In this document: positions 9,145 through 18,556 of the stretch, piece after piece
How the letters are laid out: every line of letters starts with the position of its first letter
Numbering within the stretch: the stretch's first letter is position 1
Assembly: GCF_037076465.1 (NCBI RefSeq)
Contig: NZ_AP028908.1
Coordinates: 62,001-126,000 of the forward strand
Length of the DNA: 64,000 bases
Direction of reading: 5' to 3'
From: Pectobacterium araliae
GTDB lineage: Bacteria > Pseudomonadota > Gammaproteobacteria > Enterobacterales > Enterobacteriaceae
Notes under the pieces: generated by a model
Seen by the model: the letters and a program-made list of their open reading frames with translations, nothing else
Database searches by the model: none
Told to the model about the DNA's origin: nothing
Program-made: the position numbers and the translations under genes

Positions 9145-10053
9145 TCAGGCGGCGTAAAGCAGGGTCTCGTGTTGTCTGGCGATGTCGCGACAGCGATTTT
9201 TCATCATCTGTTTCAGTTGCAGCGTCGCCTGTGACTGTGGGTTGTCGCGGCGGCTGATTAGCGTGACTTCAAAAGGCAGCGGCTGATCGATAGGGACGAT
9301 CTTGAGCTGGTCGGCATAGCGACAGGCGGTAAAGAGATCGACAATGCCCGCACCGCCGCCCGCCAGCACCATGTCGGCAATCACCGAGTAGGTTTTGATG
9401 TAGAGCGAAGCGGCGGGCTGTAGTGCCTTATCGCGTAACGCACGGTGTACCACCTGACCGAGCGGATCCTGATGCTGCATCATCAGCAGATTGTTGTTGC
9501 ACAGCCATTCCAGCGAGACAGGGCCATTTATCGGGCTGTCTTTCGGCAACAGGGCAACCATTGTGGACTGGAACAGCGGTTCTGCCAGCAGCTCAGGTGG
9601 CACCTGCTGACCAAAGATCAGCGCGAAATCGAGCTGGTTTTGCAGGATGTTCTGGCACAGCGTGCTGAAGTGTTCAGTAACCAGTTCGACGTTAACCGAG
9701 GCTGCCTGCTTATGAAATTCTACCAGCGTCGGTGCGACGACCATCTGCCCGAACGCATGTGCCGCGCCCAGCCGTACGGAGTGTGCCTTACTGGTTTTGA
9801 TTTGTTCGGTGAGTGAACTGAGGCTTTGCAGATGGCTGAAAAGTTCCTGTACTTTCGGTATCAGGCGCAGCCCTTCTTCAGTGGCGATCATGCCCTGTGT
9901 GCGACGTTCAAACAGGGAAAAACCGAGTTGCTGTTCTGCGTGATTTAAGACCCGGCTGACATTGGGCTGAGAGACGTTGAGTAAACGGGCGGCACCGCTG
10001 ATGGTACCTGCCTGAACAATGGCCTGGAAGATTTCAATATGGCGTAATCGCAT
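9145..10053 (-). CDS. LysR family transcriptional regulator
   Basis: A 302-residue LysR-type regulator. The start at 10053 (MRLRHIEIFQAIVQ) fits the family; a longer frame adds 18 unconserved residues. An N-terminal winged helix-turn-helix lies around residues 18-60 (GTISGAARLLNVSQPNVSRVLNH). The rest is an effector-binding domain. It lies downstream of the minus-strand peptide operon, separated from it by an inverted repeat. Its own upstream region contains TATAACCT, the half-site of the palindrome in front of that operon, so it is the likely regulator of both. The effector is unknown; a peptide or amino acid from the pathway is inferred. Confidence 0.85.
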   Translation of the reverse strand: MRLRHIEIFQAIVQAGTISGAARLLNVSQPNVSRVLNHAEQQLGFSLFERRTQGMIATEEGLRLIPKVQELFSHLQSLSSLTEQIKTSKAHSVRLGAAHAFGQMVVAPTLVEFHKQAASVNVELVTEHFSTLCQNILQNQLDFALIFGQQVPPELLAEPLFQSTMVALLPKDSPINGPVSLEWLCNNNLLMMQHQDPLGQVVHRALRDKALQPAASLYIKTYSVIADMVLAGGGAGIVDLFTACRYADQLKIVPIDQPLPFEVTLISRRDNPQSQATLQLKQMMKNRCRDIARQHETLLYAA

Positions 10054-10192
10054 GGTTGCAGGCTCCGGCTGATGCTTTCTGAAGAGCATCGTATGAGTAA
10101 TAACCAAAAAGTCTGCAATTATTACGCCAGGTTATAAGGTCGTGATGAATGGTCGATAGATACGCGATGAGAGCACTTTTTGCACTATTCTG

Positions 10193-10229
10193 ACGCCCGA
10201 TTATGGTGCAATGCACCGATATCGGGCGT
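10193..10229. terminator. Inverted repeat between iaaA and the LysR gene
   Basis: ACGCCCGAT at 10193-10201 pairs with ATCGGGCGT at 10221-10229, and the loop contains a second nested palindrome (GGTGCAATGCACC). It probably ends or reduces the peptide-operon transcript before the LysR gene. There is no strong T run in the minus-strand direction. Confidence 0.5.
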
Positions 10230-10257
10230 TTTGGTTCTGTTGCGATGCGCTGGCAAG

Positions 10258-11205
10258 TTAGCGATAGATATCGGCGACGGGGGCTTCTCCCACGTAGCCA
10301 TAGCCGCGATACATGCCTTCGCTGTTAAACGGCAAGGCGATGTTGCCGACTTTATCGACGGCAATCATCCCGCCGCTGCCGTCCATTTGCACGAGTTTCT
10401 CCATGACTACGCGTTCGCTGGCTTGCTGTAGCGTGAGTCCGGCATATTCCATCAGCGCTGAGACATCATAGGCGGCGACGGCACGCATAAAGACTTCGCC
10501 TGTACCGGTGCAGGAAACGGCCACCGTCTGGTTATTGGCGTAGCAGCCTGCGCCGATGATGGGGCTATCGCCCACGCGTCCGGCCTGTTTGTTGGTCATG
10601 CCGCCTGTTGAGGTTGCCGCCGCGAGGTTGCCCGCGCTGTCGAGTGCTACCGCGCCCACGGTGCCGAATTTACGGTCGGGATCGATAGGGTCGTTCTGAC
10701 CATCATGATCGAGGATGACGCGGCCTGAGCCTGCCTGTGCGTTATGAAGCTGCTGACGGCGTTCATCGGTGGAGAAAAATGTCGGATCAACCCTTTCCAG
10801 ACCGTTCTGCTGTGCAAATGCCTCCGCGCCGTCGGCGGTAAACATCACATGGGGGCTGGCTTCAAGTACGGTACGCGCGGCCAGAATCGGGTTACGGATA
10901 TGGCTGACACAGCTCACCGCACCCGCATCCAGCGAGCGTCCGTCCATGATGCTGGCGTCCAGTTCGTGGGTTTCCGCGTGGGTGAAGACCGAACCGTGCC
11001 CAGCATTGAACAGCGGGCATTCTTCCAGTAAACGGACGGCTTCTGTCACAGCATCCAACGCGCTGCCGTTTTCAGCCAGAATGCGTTGTCCGCTGGCGAC
11101 AATCTCGGATAGCGCGGCCAGATAGCGCTGCTCTTTTTCAGCGCTCATGGCCGAGCGGGTCAGCGCACCTGCGCCACCGTGGATCACAATCACGGGTTTC
11201 GTCAT
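10258..11205 (-). CDS. iaaA: Isoaspartyl peptidase / L-asparaginase (Ntn hydrolase)
   Basis: Plant-type asparaginase that cleaves beta-aspartyl (isoaspartyl) dipeptides and L-asparagine. It is made as a precursor that cuts itself before a catalytic Thr. The 315-residue protein starts with PVIVIHGGAGAL and has the HGSVF and ELDASIMDG blocks. The self-cleavage site is FG/TVGAVALD (Thr182), followed by STGGMTNKQAGRVGDSPIIGAG. E. coli IaaA is 321 residues and is the first gene of the iaaA-gsiABCD operon; here it is the last gene of an operon with a Gsi-like importer, the same association in another order. Confidence 0.93.
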   Translation of the reverse strand: MTKPVIVIHGGAGALTRSAMSAEKEQRYLAALSEIVASGQRILAENGSALDAVTEAVRLLEECPLFNAGHGSVFTHAETHELDASIMDGRSLDAGAVSCVSHIRNPILAARTVLEASPHVMFTADGAEAFAQQNGLERVDPTFFSTDERRQQLHNAQAGSGRVILDHDGQNDPIDPDRKFGTVGAVALDSAGNLAAATSTGGMTNKQAGRVGDSPIIGAGCYANNQTVAVSCTGTGEVFMRAVAAYDVSALMEYAGLTLQQASERVVMEKLVQMDGSGGMIAVDKVGNIALPFNSEGMYRGYGYVGEAPVADIYR

Positions 11206-11264
11206 GCGATAAAGTCTCTTTTCAAGCGGTTTACGCCCCGAAATAGGGGGCGGATAAACTGGAA

Positions 11265-12086
11265 TCAGTTTTGCGTCGTCGCCAGATAGGAAAAGGCACC
11301 CAACAGGCTGGTGATTTCCCGCATGCTCTGCGCCGTATAACCTACGGTTATGGCATCCAAACGTTCAACGCTTGGCAGCAGACAGAATAGATCGGCCAGT
11401 ACCGGTTTTGCCACCATCAGTTCAAGACGGTAGGGAGCCTGAATCCGTGAGTTCAGTGTCCGGTGCGCTTTTTCCACCGCCGCTTTGGCTGCATCACGAA
11501 TCACCTGACGGGCCTGCTCGGTGCTGAGGGATTCCGCTGCATGCTGTGAAATGGCGCGTTTGACGCAAGCGTAGTCAGTTGCGGGGTAGTAGCGGGCGAT
11601 CCAATTCTGGAGCGTGTCGTCTCCGCTGACCAGCCAGAGCGGTGTCTTCTGTTCCACGCCTGCGGCGGCGTAGATATCACTCTCACCCATGATTTCACCG
11701 TTGATGCGCACGCGGTAGAAAGCACGACCGTTGATGGTATGTGACAGCACGCCAAACTCACCCGCCGCGCTGTGATAGCCGATGAACATCAGGCCATCGA
11801 ATTGCTGCTGCTCTAGCCCTTCAACCATCGAATAGCCGCGCGGTTTGCCCTGTACCAGCCGGGCACGGGCGTCGATATTCTCAGCGCGTAGGTTGACCAT
11901 GGCCGCATGGCTGTCGGCGACCACCACCTCTGTTGCGCCACCCGCGAATGCGCCGTCGATGGCGGCATTCACTTCCTGTTCCATCAGGCCGCGTGCCAGT
12001 TGGTATTCCGCGGTGCCGGGGCTGCACTGTTCCGGGCGCATCACGCCAGCGATACCTTCAATATCAGCAGAGATAAACACTTTCAT
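11265..12086 (-). CDS. M55 family metallopeptidase (D-aminopeptidase, B. subtilis DppA-like)
   Basis: 273 residues beginning MKVFISADIEGIAGV, the signature start of M55 zinc D-aminopeptidases, which release N-terminal D-amino acids such as D-Ala from D-Ala-D-Ala or D-Ala-Gly-Gly. Likely metal ligands D8, E10, H60 and H105 (GYHSAAG) are present, with a Glu near residue 131-135. No signal peptide, so it is cytoplasmic. It lies between the DmpA-type peptidase and iaaA on the same strand. Together these suggest breakdown of D-residue peptides after import; the exact substrate is unknown. Confidence 0.9.
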   Translation of the reverse strand: MKVFISADIEGIAGVMRPEQCSPGTAEYQLARGLMEQEVNAAIDGAFAGGATEVVVADSHAAMVNLRAENIDARARLVQGKPRGYSMVEGLEQQQFDGLMFIGYHSAAGEFGVLSHTINGRAFYRVRINGEIMGESDIYAAAGVEQKTPLWLVSGDDTLQNWIARYYPATDYACVKRAISQHAAESLSTEQARQVIRDAAKAAVEKAHRTLNSRIQAPYRLELMVAKPVLADLFCLLPSVERLDAITVGYTAQSMREITSLLGAFSYLATTQN

Positions 12087-12112
12087 AGTCAGTTTCCTAC
12101 GGGAGAATTTGC

Positions 12113-13189
12113 TTATGGATAAAGAGTTGCAGCCAACCGATCCAACGCCTGTGGCAGCGTCGGGCGATGATGGCCGCGAAAACCGGTCACGGCGTCAGCC
12201 TGAAGCATGGCGTCGAGCACCGCGTGTTCTGTGGCGTCGGCGGCGGCGCTTAACAGCGGTTCAAGCTGCGCATCCTCCGGCGGCTGTGGCTGTGGGCAGG
12301 TGGAGAACGCGACGGCGATGTCGCCGGAACCGTGTCCCCAGTAGCTGCCGAGCCGACCTAATCCTGCACCAGCACGCTTGGCGATGCGTTTAAGCTGGCG
12401 GGCATCGAGCGGCGCATCCGTTGCCATGATGATGATGATCGATCCCGCGTCTTTCTGCGGTGCGAGTTCTGGCAAAATAGGCGCGATGGCATTCCCCATC
12501 TGCACGCCGTCCAGCGTCAGCGCGGAAAGTGTGCCGAAATTTGCCAGCACCAGCAGGCCGAGCGTGGCGTTTAACTCGGGGATCAGACGCGATGCGGTGC
12601 CGATGCCGCCTTTCAGGCTAAAGCAGCTCATACCGCGCCCTGCACCGACGCTGCCGCGTGCGAAGCTATCCGCTGCGCCGTCCAGCGCTAGCCGCGCCAT
12701 AGGTTCCGTCACGGCTAGCGCCTGAATGTCGTTCAGCCAGCCGTCATTGCACTCCAGCGCCAGCGGGTTAACCGTCGGCAGCGTGCGCCCTAGGTCGGGG
12801 TTACGGGAAATCGCGTCGCGCACCAGCGTGGTAAACAGTGTGCCAGTTGCCAGCGTGTTGCTGAGTAAAATGGGCGTTTGCAGCAGTCCCAGTTCCTCAA
12901 TTTGCACCAGCCCAACGGGTTTAGCGAAACCGTTTAGTACCGCCGCGCCACAGGGCAGGGGCTGGGCGAACAGGTTCACGCCGGGCGGCACAATCGCTGT
13001 AACGCCAGTTTGTACTTCCCCTGCTGCCAGTGTGCAGTGGCCGACGCGCACGCCTGCCACATCGCTGATGCGGTTATGCAGTCCACTGGCTGAGCGCGGC
13101 GTACCCAACTGCCGCGTCATTTTCCAGCGTTGTAGCAACAGCGCCTGCTGCTGCTGGTGATAGTCATTCATCGGATGATCGCCGTGCAT
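12113..13189 (-). CDS. P1 family peptidase (DmpA/BapA-type aminopeptidase)
   Basis: Self-processing Ntn-like serine aminopeptidase related to DmpA (L-aminopeptidase D-esterase/amidase) and BapA (beta-peptidyl aminopeptidase), enzymes that accept D- or beta-amino-acid peptides. The start at 13189 has GAGGA five bases upstream. The 358-residue product shows the N-terminal NRISDVAGVRVGH block, the SVGAGRGMSCFSLKGGIGTAS block, and the cleavage site DAG/SIIIIMATDAPL, making Ser250 the predicted nucleophile. It lies 8 bases after the permease gene, clearly in the same transcript. Which of the DmpA or BapA specificities applies cannot be told. Confidence 0.9.
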   Translation of the reverse strand: MHGDHPMNDYHQQQQALLLQRWKMTRQLGTPRSASGLHNRISDVAGVRVGHCTLAAGEVQTGVTAIVPPGVNLFAQPLPCGAAVLNGFAKPVGLVQIEELGLLQTPILLSNTLATGTLFTTLVRDAISRNPDLGRTLPTVNPLALECNDGWLNDIQALAVTEPMARLALDGAADSFARGSVGAGRGMSCFSLKGGIGTASRLIPELNATLGLLVLANFGTLSALTLDGVQMGNAIAPILPELAPQKDAGSIIIIMATDAPLDARQLKRIAKRAGAGLGRLGSYWGHGSGDIAVAFSTCPQPQPPEDAQLEPLLSAAADATEHAVLDAMLQADAVTGFRGHHRPTLPQALDRLAATLYP

Positions 13190-13197
13190 CGCCTTCC

Positions 13198-14097
13198 TCA
13201 GCTTTTTAATTTGGGATCGAGCGTATCACGCAGCGCATCCCCGAGCAGGTTAAACGCCAGCACGGTGAAGAAGATTGCCAGACCGGGGAACACGCTGACG
13301 TGCCACGCGCCAGCCATCATCAGGCTGCGGCTCATTGCCAGAATATTGCCCCATTCCGGTACGTCCGGCTCTGGGCCGAGGCCGATGAAGCTCAGCCCCG
13401 CGGCAGTCAGGATGCTGGTGCCAATACGCATGGTGAAATAGACGATCACGTTAGGCAGCGTGCCGGGCAGAATGTGGCGCATCAATATGATGCGATCGGG
13501 CGCACCGGCGCAACGCACGGCTTCTACATAGGCCGCCTGTTTCAGCGACAGCGTGGAGGCGCGCACGATGCGGGCGAAGACCGGTACGCTGAAGACGGCG
13601 ACGGCGATAATCACGTTATTCAGGCCAGGACCGAGGATGGCGACGACGGCAATCGCTAGCAGCATGCCGGGGAAGGCGAATAGCACGTCGGAACCACGCA
13701 TGATCAGCGTATCTACCCAGCGGCCGTAGTAGCCTGCCAACAGACCAAGCACGATGCCGACCAGCATGCCCAGCGTGACGGAAAAGATACCGATATATAA
13801 CGAGATACGTGCACCGTAGATGATACGGCTCATCACATCGCGCCCCAGATCGTCGGTGCCCATCCAGTGCGCCGCCGAAGGTGGTGAAGCCAGCGCCATC
13901 CAGTCAGGCTCCATCGGGTTCCACGGTGCCAGCCAGGGGGCAAAAATGGCAACCAGTACCAGCAGCAGGACAAAGCTGCTGGACACCAGCGCCATCGGGT
14001 TACGGATAAAGACCTGAACGAAATCGCGCCACGGCGAACGTATCGTCTCTTCATCAAGCGTGGCAACGGCCACGACGGGTTCGGAAGGGAGGTTCAT
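13198..14097 (-). CDS. Peptide ABC transporter permease (GsiD/DppC type)
   Basis: 299-residue inner-membrane permease of the oligopeptide/glutathione type. The cytoplasmic tail with WRDFVQVFIRNPMALVSS precedes helix 1. The DppC-class motif MGTDDLGRDVMSRIIYGARIS lies near residues 79-99, and the EAA loop (YVEAVRCAGAPDRIILMRH) near residue 190. It pairs with the upstream permease gene (9 bases apart). It most resembles GsiD; because the operon carries epimerase and D/beta-peptidase genes, the cargo is more likely unusual peptides than glutathione alone. Confidence 0.92.
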   Translation of the reverse strand: MNLPSEPVVAVATLDEETIRSPWRDFVQVFIRNPMALVSSSFVLLLVLVAIFAPWLAPWNPMEPDWMALASPPSAAHWMGTDDLGRDVMSRIIYGARISLYIGIFSVTLGMLVGIVLGLLAGYYGRWVDTLIMRGSDVLFAFPGMLLAIAVVAILGPGLNNVIIAVAVFSVPVFARIVRASTLSLKQAAYVEAVRCAGAPDRIILMRHILPGTLPNVIVYFTMRIGTSILTAAGLSFIGLGPEPDVPEWGNILAMSRSLMMAGAWHVSVFPGLAIFFTVLAFNLLGDALRDTLDPKLKS

Positions 14098-14105
14098 CGT
14101 GTCTC

Positions 14106-15026
14106 CTAACGTAGGCGAATCGCCGGATTGACCACCGCGTACAGCAGGTCCACCAACAGGTTAATGACAATAAATTCAAACACGAACAGCATGACCAGTG
14201 CCTGAATAACCGGCTGATCCTGCGTCTTGATCGATTCAATCAGCAGCCAACCCAGACCCGGCCAGCTAAACACGCTTTCGACCACGATGGAACCACCGAG
14301 CAGGAAGCCGAATTGCAGCCCAAGCATGGTGATGACTGGAATCAGCGCGTTACGCATCACGTGCTTCCAGGTGACTAGCCGATTGCGCAGCCCCTTGGAG
14401 CGTGCGGTGCGGACGTAGTCTTCCTGTGCAACCTCCAGAAACGCGGAGCGGGTGAAACGTGCCATAACGGCCGCTACCGATGCCCCGAGCGTCAGCGCGG
14501 GCAGAATGATGTCGCTGGGCTGATTAAAACCGCTGACGGAAAAGACGCCGAACGGCATAGCCACAAACTGAATCAGCAACAGGCCGAGCCAGAACGGCGG
14601 CATGGAAATTCCACCGACAGCGAAACTCATCAGCGTCCAGTCTTGCCATTTCCCCCGCTTGAGCGCGGAAACCACGCCAATAAGCAGGCCGAGTAGCACC
14701 GACCAGACAAATCCTGCCAGCGCCAGCCACATGGTGGGCATAAAGCTCTTGCTGATGACGTCGATGACGGGTTGCTGGGTGCGGTATGTCACACCCAGAT
14801 CGCCGCTGAACAGGCCGCCGAGCCACTGGACATACTGCTGCGGCAGCGGATCGTTCAACCCTAGTTGCTGGCGGGCGGCTTCCACTGCCTCAATGGTCGC
14901 GTCAGCGCCAGCGTAAATACGTGCCGGGTCACCCGGCAGCAGTTTGATAAAACCGAACACTAACAGGGAGACCACCAGCAGAACCGGGATCATTTCCAGC
15001 AAACGTCGGACGATATAAGCAAACAT
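14106..15026 (-). CDS. Peptide ABC transporter permease (GsiC/DppB type)
   Basis: 306-residue inner-membrane permease starting MFAYIVRRLLEMIPVLLVVSLLV, typical of GsiC/DppB. It contains LLPGDPARIYAGADAT after helix 1. The EAA loop (YVRTARSKGLRNRLVTWKH) is near residue 215, followed by the LEAG-type end segment ESVFSWPGLGWLLIESI. It forms the channel with the next gene product and is fed by the binding protein encoded 18 bases upstream. Confidence 0.92.
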   Translation of the reverse strand: MFAYIVRRLLEMIPVLLVVSLLVFGFIKLLPGDPARIYAGADATIEAVEAARQQLGLNDPLPQQYVQWLGGLFSGDLGVTYRTQQPVIDVISKSFMPTMWLALAGFVWSVLLGLLIGVVSALKRGKWQDWTLMSFAVGGISMPPFWLGLLLIQFVAMPFGVFSVSGFNQPSDIILPALTLGASVAAVMARFTRSAFLEVAQEDYVRTARSKGLRNRLVTWKHVMRNALIPVITMLGLQFGFLLGGSIVVESVFSWPGLGWLLIESIKTQDQPVIQALVMLFVFEFIVINLLVDLLYAVVNPAIRLR

Positions 15027-15044
15027 GGCGTTCTCCCTGACCGA

Positions 15045-16586
15045 TTACTTAAATTCAGCCTGATCGAAGATCAGTGAGCCATCTGCCAGCATGTACACGC
15101 CGTCGAGGTTCTTGGTTTTACCGACGATGTTGTCTGGTGAACCCAGGAAGACTACCGGTGCATCCTGCCAAATCTGACGTTGTGCATCAGCGTAAGCGGC
15201 GGCACGTTTGTCGGCATCGGCTGTCGCTAACCCGGCGGTAATCGCTTTATCCGTGACCGGATTGCTGTAGTAGGAAACGTTATACGCAACCGGAACCCAG
15301 GATTCTGTCGCGAACAGCGGACGCAGCGCCCAGTCAGCATCACCGGTAGACGGAGACCAGCCGTTATAGAACAGGTCAAATTCGGCATCTTTCGGGTCTT
15401 TCACGCCGAACAGTTTGGCGTTACGCATCCCAGAATCCATCGGGGTGACGGTGACTTTGACGCCGACCTGCTCTAACTGCTGCTTGAAGAACTGCGCGCT
15501 ACGGATATAGTCGGTGCGGTTCGTCGTCCACAGTTTCAGGCTCAGACCGTTGGCGTAGCCCGCTTCTTTCAGCAGCGCCTTGGCTTTTTCCGGGTTATAG
15601 GTGTAGTTCGGTGAGGTCTGGCGTGCGAAGAACTGCACGTCTGGTGCCATCGCAGAGGAGGCCGGAACGCCCATGCCAGCAAAGCCCACTTTCAGCCAGA
15701 TATCGCGGTTGATAGCGTAGTTGAGTGCCTGACGCACGCGGATATCATTCAGCGGTGGGCGCAGGTTGTTCATCGCCAGCCAGAATTGATAAATACTTGG
15801 GTCGCGCTGAATCGCCAGCTTGCTGTCACTTTGTACGGTGCCGATCAGGTCGGAAGGCAGCGGATACACCGCATCGACCTGACCGGATTTCAGTGATGCT
15901 ACGCGGGTGGAATCTTCTGGCGTCGGGTAGAAGGTCACGCTGTCGACTTTCGGCCAGCCTTTCTGCCAGTAGTTGTCGAATTTCACCAGCTTCACGTCTT
16001 TACCCTGCTGCCATTCGGTGAACTTGAACGGGCCAGTCCCGACTGGATGCACGCGCAGCTGTGCTTCGTCTGGGTATTTCTTCAGCGCTTCTGGGCTGTG
16101 TATAACGGCAGACGGGTGCGCCAACGTGTTCACAAAGGCACCGAAAGATTTGTTCAGCTCGATTTTGACCTGCGTTGGCGACAGCACGGTAACGGTTTGC
16201 ACCATGTTAAACAGGCTGTTGCGTTTTAAGCCTTTGCTCTGATCCGCCAAACGGTCGAGGTTGGCTTTAACGGCGTCGGCGTTGAACGGTGCGCCATCCT
16301 GAAAGGTGATGCCTTCGCGCAGCGTAACGACGAACTCGGTGGCGGTGTCGTTACTGGTATAACCCGTCGCCAGACGCGGCACCAGCTTCATTTTATTATC
16401 GAACTGGAACAGACGCTCGAAGATGCCGCTCTGAATGGAGTAGCTCAGCGTGTCCGACGTATCGTGCGGATCGAGCCCGGTGATATCGGCATAGATGGAA
16501 ATGCGAAGGTCTTGCGCCTGGGCAACAGCCGCCAGACACAGTGAGAGCCCGAGGGCAACGGCGGAGCGGCGAACGAATGGCTTCAT
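15045..16586 (-). CDS. Periplasmic peptide-binding protein (GsiB-like, SBP family 5)
   Basis: 513-residue extracytoplasmic binding protein. It has a signal peptide (MKPFVRRSAVALGLSLCLAA, cleavage near AQA/QDLRIS). The mature start DLRISIYADITGLDPHDTSD resembles GsiB, the glutathione-binding protein, which is also about 512 residues. The SBP_bac_5 region spans most of the rest. It supplies cargo to the two permeases downstream and the double ATPase upstream. Assignment to glutathione is not secure, given the neighbouring peptidase set. Confidence 0.9.
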   Translation of the reverse strand: MKPFVRRSAVALGLSLCLAAVAQAQDLRISIYADITGLDPHDTSDTLSYSIQSGIFERLFQFDNKMKLVPRLATGYTSNDTATEFVVTLREGITFQDGAPFNADAVKANLDRLADQSKGLKRNSLFNMVQTVTVLSPTQVKIELNKSFGAFVNTLAHPSAVIHSPEALKKYPDEAQLRVHPVGTGPFKFTEWQQGKDVKLVKFDNYWQKGWPKVDSVTFYPTPEDSTRVASLKSGQVDAVYPLPSDLIGTVQSDSKLAIQRDPSIYQFWLAMNNLRPPLNDIRVRQALNYAINRDIWLKVGFAGMGVPASSAMAPDVQFFARQTSPNYTYNPEKAKALLKEAGYANGLSLKLWTTNRTDYIRSAQFFKQQLEQVGVKVTVTPMDSGMRNAKLFGVKDPKDAEFDLFYNGWSPSTGDADWALRPLFATESWVPVAYNVSYYSNPVTDKAITAGLATADADKRAAAYADAQRQIWQDAPVVFLGSPDNIVGKTKNLDGVYMLADGSLIFDQAEFK

Positions 16587-16636
16587 GGTTATCTATCCTG
16601 GTCAGCAATGAACGTGTGTTGTGAATATGTCGTGTT

Positions 16637-18556
16637 TCAGGCTGCCGATTCGTTGTCGGCGACCCAGTGCTGCGGCGCAACCTCTCGGTAGCGCGTTTTG
16701 GCGACGGTCTCGCCTGCTTTACGCAAAGGCGAGGGGATTTCGCTGTCGTCAAACTGGCGTGTGCCGCGACGGGTTGGATCGGCAATCGGGACCGAAGCCA
16801 ACAGGCGGCGGGTATACGGGTGCTGCGGGTCGTTAAACACTGACTGGCGCGGGCCGATCTCTACAATCTGGCCGAGGTACATCACCGCAACACGGTTGGC
16901 GATGCGCTCGACGACGGCCATATCGTGCGAGATGAAAATCCACGACACGCCGGTTTTCTTCTGGAGATCCATCATCAGGTTGACAACCTGCGCCTGAATC
17001 GACACATCGAGCGCCGAAACGGCTTCGTCAGCAATGATGACCTGCGGCTGTAGCGCCATGGCGCGGGCGATCGCGATACGCTGGCGCTGCCCACCGGAAA
17101 ATTCGTGCGGGTAACGACGAGCATGTTCTGGCAGTAGGCCGACGCTTTTTAACAGCGCCTGCACCTGTGGTGTGGCTTCTTCCAGCGATTTCACCAACCC
17201 GTGCAGCAGCAGCGGTTCCGCAATGGTGAAGCCGACCGTCAGGCGCGGATTGAGCGAGGCGTACGGGTCTTGAAACACCATCTGCATTTCCCGACGTAGC
17301 GGCTGGAAATCACGCTCTTTCATCTGGGAAATTTCGTTGCCCTGAAAATGAATGCTTTCGGCCTCGCTCTGTACCAGACGCAGTAGGGCACGTCCGGTCG
17401 TCGATTTGCCGCAGCCGCTTTCGCCGACGATCGCCAGCGTTTCGCCCGGCCAGACGTTGAAATCGATCTGCTCTACCGCGTGAACGTGGTGGGTCACCGT
17501 AGATAAAATCCCGCTGCGTATGGGGTAATAGACGCGCAGCCCGCGAATATCTAACAGCGGCTCGGCATCATAGCGGGCGGTGACTTGTTCAATATGGTCT
17601 GGGTCGGCGGCTTGTCCCAACAGCGGGAAACGTTTCGGCCACAGGCTATCGCGCATGTCGCCCAGTTTGGGTACGGCGGCCAGCAGCGATTGGGTGTATG
17701 GGTGCTGCGGTGCAGCGAAAATCTGTTCGACAGTGCCTTGCTCTACGATTTCGCCGCGATACATGACGACCACGCGATCGGCGATTTCTGCGACTACGCC
17801 CATATCGTGGGTAATAAATAGCACCGCCATGTCGCTCTGCTGTTGCAGGTCACGCAGGATTTGCAGAATGCGTGCCTGCACGGTGACATCCAACGCGGTG
17901 GTCGGTTCATCGGCTATCAACAACTGCGGATCGCAGGCCAGCGCCTGTGCAATCATCACGCGTTGGCGCATCCCGCCGGACAGCGAGTGCGGGTAGCTTT
18001 TCATCACACGATCGACATCGGCAATACGCACCTTGCGCAGCAGCTCACGGGCTTTTTTATCTGCGCTGGCGGCATCGCAGATTTTGTGGTCAAGCAGCGC
18101 TTCGGTAAGCTGATCGCCGACTTTCAGTACTGGGTTGAGTGAGGTCATCGGTTCCTGAAAAATCATCGCGAGATCGCGACCGCGCAGCTTACGGCGTGCT
18201 TCTGCTTTCATGCGCAACAGGTCATGCTGTTGACCATCGCGGGCGGTGAAACGGAGCGCACCGCGTTCAATGTTGGCAGAATCCGCCAGCAGCCCCATCA
18301 CGGTAAGTGACGTCACGGACTTGCCTGAGCCACTTTCACCGACCACGGCGACCACTTCCCCTTTATTCACGGTAAAGGAAATGCCTTTTAGCGCCTGATG
18401 CGTGCCGGAACGGCCGCTAAAGCTGACGCTCAGATCGTCGATTTCCAGTACAGGTCTGGGGGCGTTACCGGGTGCTGTGGCGGCACCCGCGTGCATGATA
18501 TCCGTCATGGTCACTCCGGTTGGTGGTTTTAGGGTCGCTTCGGTTGAGTGCGTCAT
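16637..18556 (-). CDS. Double ABC transporter ATPase (GsiA-like)
   Basis: 639-residue fusion of two oligopeptide-type ATPase modules, as in GsiA (623 residues in E. coli). Module 1 has Walker A GESGSGKS near residue 75, signature LSGGMRQRVMIAQAL and Walker [13 protein letters not shown]. Module 2 has Walker [13 protein letters not shown] near residue 375, signature [15 protein letters not shown] and VIIADEAVSALD, where Walker B ends DEAVS rather than DEPVS. The ATG overlaps the epimerase stop by 4 bases, so translation is coupled. It drives the importer with the two permeases downstream. Confidence 0.93.
   Translation of the reverse strand: MTHSTEATLKPPTGVTMTDIMHAGAATAPGNAPRPVLEIDDLSVSFSGRSGTHQALKGISFTVNKGEVVAVVGESGSGKSVTSLTVMGLLADSANIERGALRFTARDGQQHDLLRMKAEARRKLRGRDLAMIFQEPMTSLNPVLKVGDQLTEALLDHKICDAASADKKARELLRKVRIADVDRVMKSYPHSLSGGMRQRVMIAQALACDPQLLIADEPTTALDVTVQARILQILRDLQQQSDMAVLFITHDMGVVAEIADRVVVMYRGEIVEQGTVEQIFAAPQHPYTQSLLAAVPKLGDMRDSLWPKRFPLLGQAADPDHIEQVTARYDAEPLLDIRGLRVYYPIRSGILSTVTHHVHAVEQIDFNVWPGETLAIVGESGCGKSTTGRALLRLVQSEAESIHFQGNEISQMKERDFQPLRREMQMVFQDPYASLNPRLTVGFTIAEPLLLHGLVKSLEEATPQVQALLKSVGLLPEHARRYPHEFSGGQRQRIAIARAMALQPQVIIADEAVSALDVSIQAQVVNLMMDLQKKTGVSWIFISHDMAVVERIANRVAVMYLGQIVEIGPRQSVFNDPQHPYTRRLLASVPIADPTRRGTRQFDDSEIPSPLRKAGETVAKTRYREVAPQHWVADNESAA

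Noticed and set aside
12378..13160. Plus-strand frames (115 and 144 codons) across the DmpA-type gene
   Set aside because: Ser/Ala/Pro-rich shadows; the minus-strand peptidase carries all conserved blocks.
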